NCBI GenBank assembly: GCA_964573285.1
Contig: CAZNJD010000073.1
Span: forward strand, 1 to 15,829
Length of the DNA stretch: 15,829 bases
Direction: 5' to 3'
Source of the DNA: UBA1140 sp964573285
GTDB taxonomy: Bacteria > Campylobacterota > Campylobacteria > Campylobacterales > Sulfurovaceae
Both the position numbers and the translations under genes were made by a program. The notes beneath the pieces were generated by a model. That model was not told the origin of the DNA, searched no databases, and saw nothing but the letters and a program-made list of their open reading frames with translations. The stretch's first letter is position 1; every line of letters starts with the position of its first letter. This document shows positions 15,001 to 15,829 of this stretch, in pieces.

Positions 15001-15829
15001 TAGCAATGATAATAAGATGTATAAGATTGATATTGCACAAAAAAGAGTAATTAGTACTATTACACTATCATCTTCTATTCGATTTTGGGATATGGCAATA
15101 GATACCTCCAATCAATATTTTTATGCAATGAGTATTAAAGATGGTGATAAGGGGAGTGATTTTAAAAATGATAAGTTTATCAAAATCAATAAAAATAGTG
15201 GAGATATAACTGTAATAGGAGATAATTTTACAGATATAGACTCATATATTAGTTTAATATTTACAGATAATAGTGGCAAAGTAATAGCTATTGCTAATAA
15301 TGGTGGAATGTATGAACTAAACCCAACAATAGGTGTTGCTTATTGGATAAATGGCTCACCAGAGTTGAGTTATTATAATGATGGGACTAGCTGTCCTGAT
15401 GCAACATTTATATTACCTCCTCATTTACCGAGATTATCTATAGGTGATGTAACTAAGGCTGAGGGAGATAATGGAGAGAGTAGTTTTGAGTTCAAAATAT
15501 CTATTGATGCTGATTTACCTATGATGCCTATGGGGATGCCTGTAATGTTCTTTTATAAAGTTATAGATGGAAATGGGGATGAGGTGATACCTCCTCATGG
15601 GATAGCAACTCAGAGTGACCACGATTTTAAAGGTGGTAATGGTATTGGTATCAATATGAATATATTTTCAGATAATAGAGAGGCTATTATTAGTGTACCT
15701 GTATATGGTGATGAGAATATTGAAAAAGATGAAGAGTTTTTTGTAGATATATATTTTCCTGAGTTTTTCCCATCTAATTTCTGTATGTTGGGTAAGAGTA
15801 GGGGAGTTGGAACTATTCTAAATGATGAT
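12023..15829 (+). CDS. Giant secreted CUB-like / Calx-beta / DUF6923-type propeller / GEVED protein, 3' end beyond the window
   Basis: An uninterrupted frame of 1269 codons runs from ATG 12023 to the last base, so the gene is partial. AAAGGA (12011-12016) lies six bases before the start. Residues 1-22 are a Sec signal peptide (QKLLA|TS). An unrecognised beta-rich domain with several cysteines covers about 25-235. A CUB-like domain follows at 243-351 (Cys at both ends, FDWIYIYD core). Next are a Calx-beta domain (about 355-467), a DUF6923-type propeller (475-707), a GEVED domain (about 715-876, FGDLPD, WIDWNGDGDF, GEVEDY), a second propeller (885-1124), and a second Calx-beta (about 1134-1269) ending GTILNDD at the edge. 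The second propeller closely resembles that of the upstream gene, indicating tandem paralogy. Likely an extracellular, Ca2+-binding surface protein. Confidence 0.88.
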   Translation, partial: MIKRFFLLFLFFVSILSQKLLATSITLDGTQTLLSGHQCQTAKYRFGTQSSYQGQDIDLILDVIDEDNEYSEGKCVDIVDNVIGFRLRDTDRWNNYAYLDVKVTVVKKGTQIPLNVDTITVTNFDLDNNPDYTDTDDIYYQNPTKVYLSEFTNVTKSTDNFFGDYSIKLKGQDSGNCNDNATLLQKECRAGVSFDNTSSFYARVQNDNAYGTLNGYPDAYRLIQFSFELKDLTPLMSEIEVPCNDTINYSTFNNSWIEGDTHFTYNNNIDISKTIKVTDAQNLKLTINGETEKNFDWIYIYDENDNEIYVGSGIFNNKSIDISGSEVTIRLTTDGSITKSGLTINLEGLGCQEEPTISLGNPIEITEGDSGDKELICMVNLDNPAPDDSVTVQVEPHNITANEGEDYSRVNSMVHFSKGESQKEIVYKIHGDTKIEDNETFSIELLSPQNAKLDENHTTTIATIINDDTNNPIGCLMSAFMFQNKPTDINALNLANGEMVSVQADISLDNINAVGFNKKDGYFWGYNYTKRNGTVTRIGMSSDGKWIAEDFKVDGLNDFKSYVGDIDNNAHLYLKGSGSSRRVVVIDLDPNSSNYLKKIRDFNLDFNLGIADWGFNTRDNLLYAVNNGSRNKYLYKIDPSTGHKLSKENTLLTGYRAFGASFFDANGFYYVYDNGSGNIYRIDVANSAKAVLFATGESVSLNDGAMCTDAQFKFDFGDLPDIYPTTLEGNGARHSLPTYGEPTVYMGSGVSHENNGKPSVGANLDDKDDGVKLDGSLFQDKTVNGGSTFTLKITTHGVGFLSAWIDWNGDGDFNDDSEKVATNIDGSAGLINLSITAPSSAVDRVTYARFRYSYQRDLEPTGNAIDGEVEDYRVNIHGNLEPFICTQRLFLSNRTELGTGTGDSGATWLHSFYAMTPIYTPIGNGFASGDGGYNAIGYNIKDNFIYALYGNELLKIDKNAHIKNLGVVNGLPEGQLYAGEFDRDGYYYVSGNGSNDNKMYKIDIAQKRVISTITLSSSIRFWDMAIDTSNQYFYAMSIKDGDKGSDFKNDKFIKINKNSGDITVIGDNFTDIDSYISLIFTDNSGKVIAIANNGGMYELNPTIGVAYWINGSPELSYYNDGTSCPDATFILPPHLPRLSIGDVTKAEGDNGESSFEFKISIDADLPMMPMGMPVMFFYKVIDGNGDEVIPPHGIATQSDHDFKGGNGIGINMNIFSDNREAIISVPVYGDENIEKDEEFFVDIYFPEFFPSNFCMLGKSRGVGTILNDD

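Noticed and set aside
12023..15829. Possible pseudogene because no stop codon is seen
   Set aside because: The frame has 1269 uninterrupted sense codons and simply meets the window edge at a Calx-beta terminus; truncation is by the window, not mutation.
1..15829. tRNA, rRNA, insertion sequence or prophage genes
   Set aside because: I saw no cloverleaf-like sequence, rRNA-like conserved stretch, transposase motif or terminal inverted repeat pair anywhere in the window.

Overview
The window is AT-rich DNA (AGA/ATA/TTA codons dominate) with strong AGGAGG-type ribosome sites and promoters that are often just a -10 or extended -10 box. This, together with the gene families, suggests a mesophilic member of the Campylobacterota, of the Sulfurimonas/Sulfurovum/Arcobacter type. 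That assignment is an inference from composition and families; no marker gene is present.

Layout. (1) 1-379: left edge with the first 19 codons of a minus-strand AAA-ATPase-like/PD-(D/E)XK family gene, its likely promoter, and a gene-poor stretch holding a small minus-strand ORF that may be a gene remnant. (2) 380-3584, plus strand: a metal-transport block. A near-consensus promoter drives mgtE (Mg2+ channel/importer) followed 16 bases later by a CNNM/CBS protein of the Mg2+ exporter (CorC/MpfA) type. A separate extended -10 promoter then precedes an orphan CbiM-like membrane component for Co/Ni uptake. (3) 3585-3754: convergent intergenic region with a probable bidirectional terminator. (4) 3755-6247, minus strand: a two-gene operon of a lipoprotein alpha/beta hydrolase (lipase/esterase-like) and a FadL-family outer-membrane porin. 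The FadL ribosome site overlaps the hydrolase stop codon. Its leader holds a possible 13-codon mini-ORF behind a near-perfect Shine-Dalgarno and a hairpin just ahead of the hydrolase ribosome site. (5) 6554-15829, plus strand: two giant secreted mosaic proteins in tandem, the first complete (1799 residues), the second open at the right edge (1269 residues seen, no stop in frame).

The two giants are built from the same modules in different order: Calx-beta domains, a beta-propeller-like domain (DUF6923 type) bracketed by cysteines, and GEVED domains. The first adds a long C-terminal part resembling the MshQ/DUF6701 type; the second has an N-terminal beta-rich domain and a CUB-like domain. They look like calcium-stabilised cell-surface or secreted adhesion proteins. 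This tandem pair is the most unusual part of the window; the cysteine-bracketed propellers and the structured leader of the hydrolase/FadL operon are the features least explained by standard annotation.
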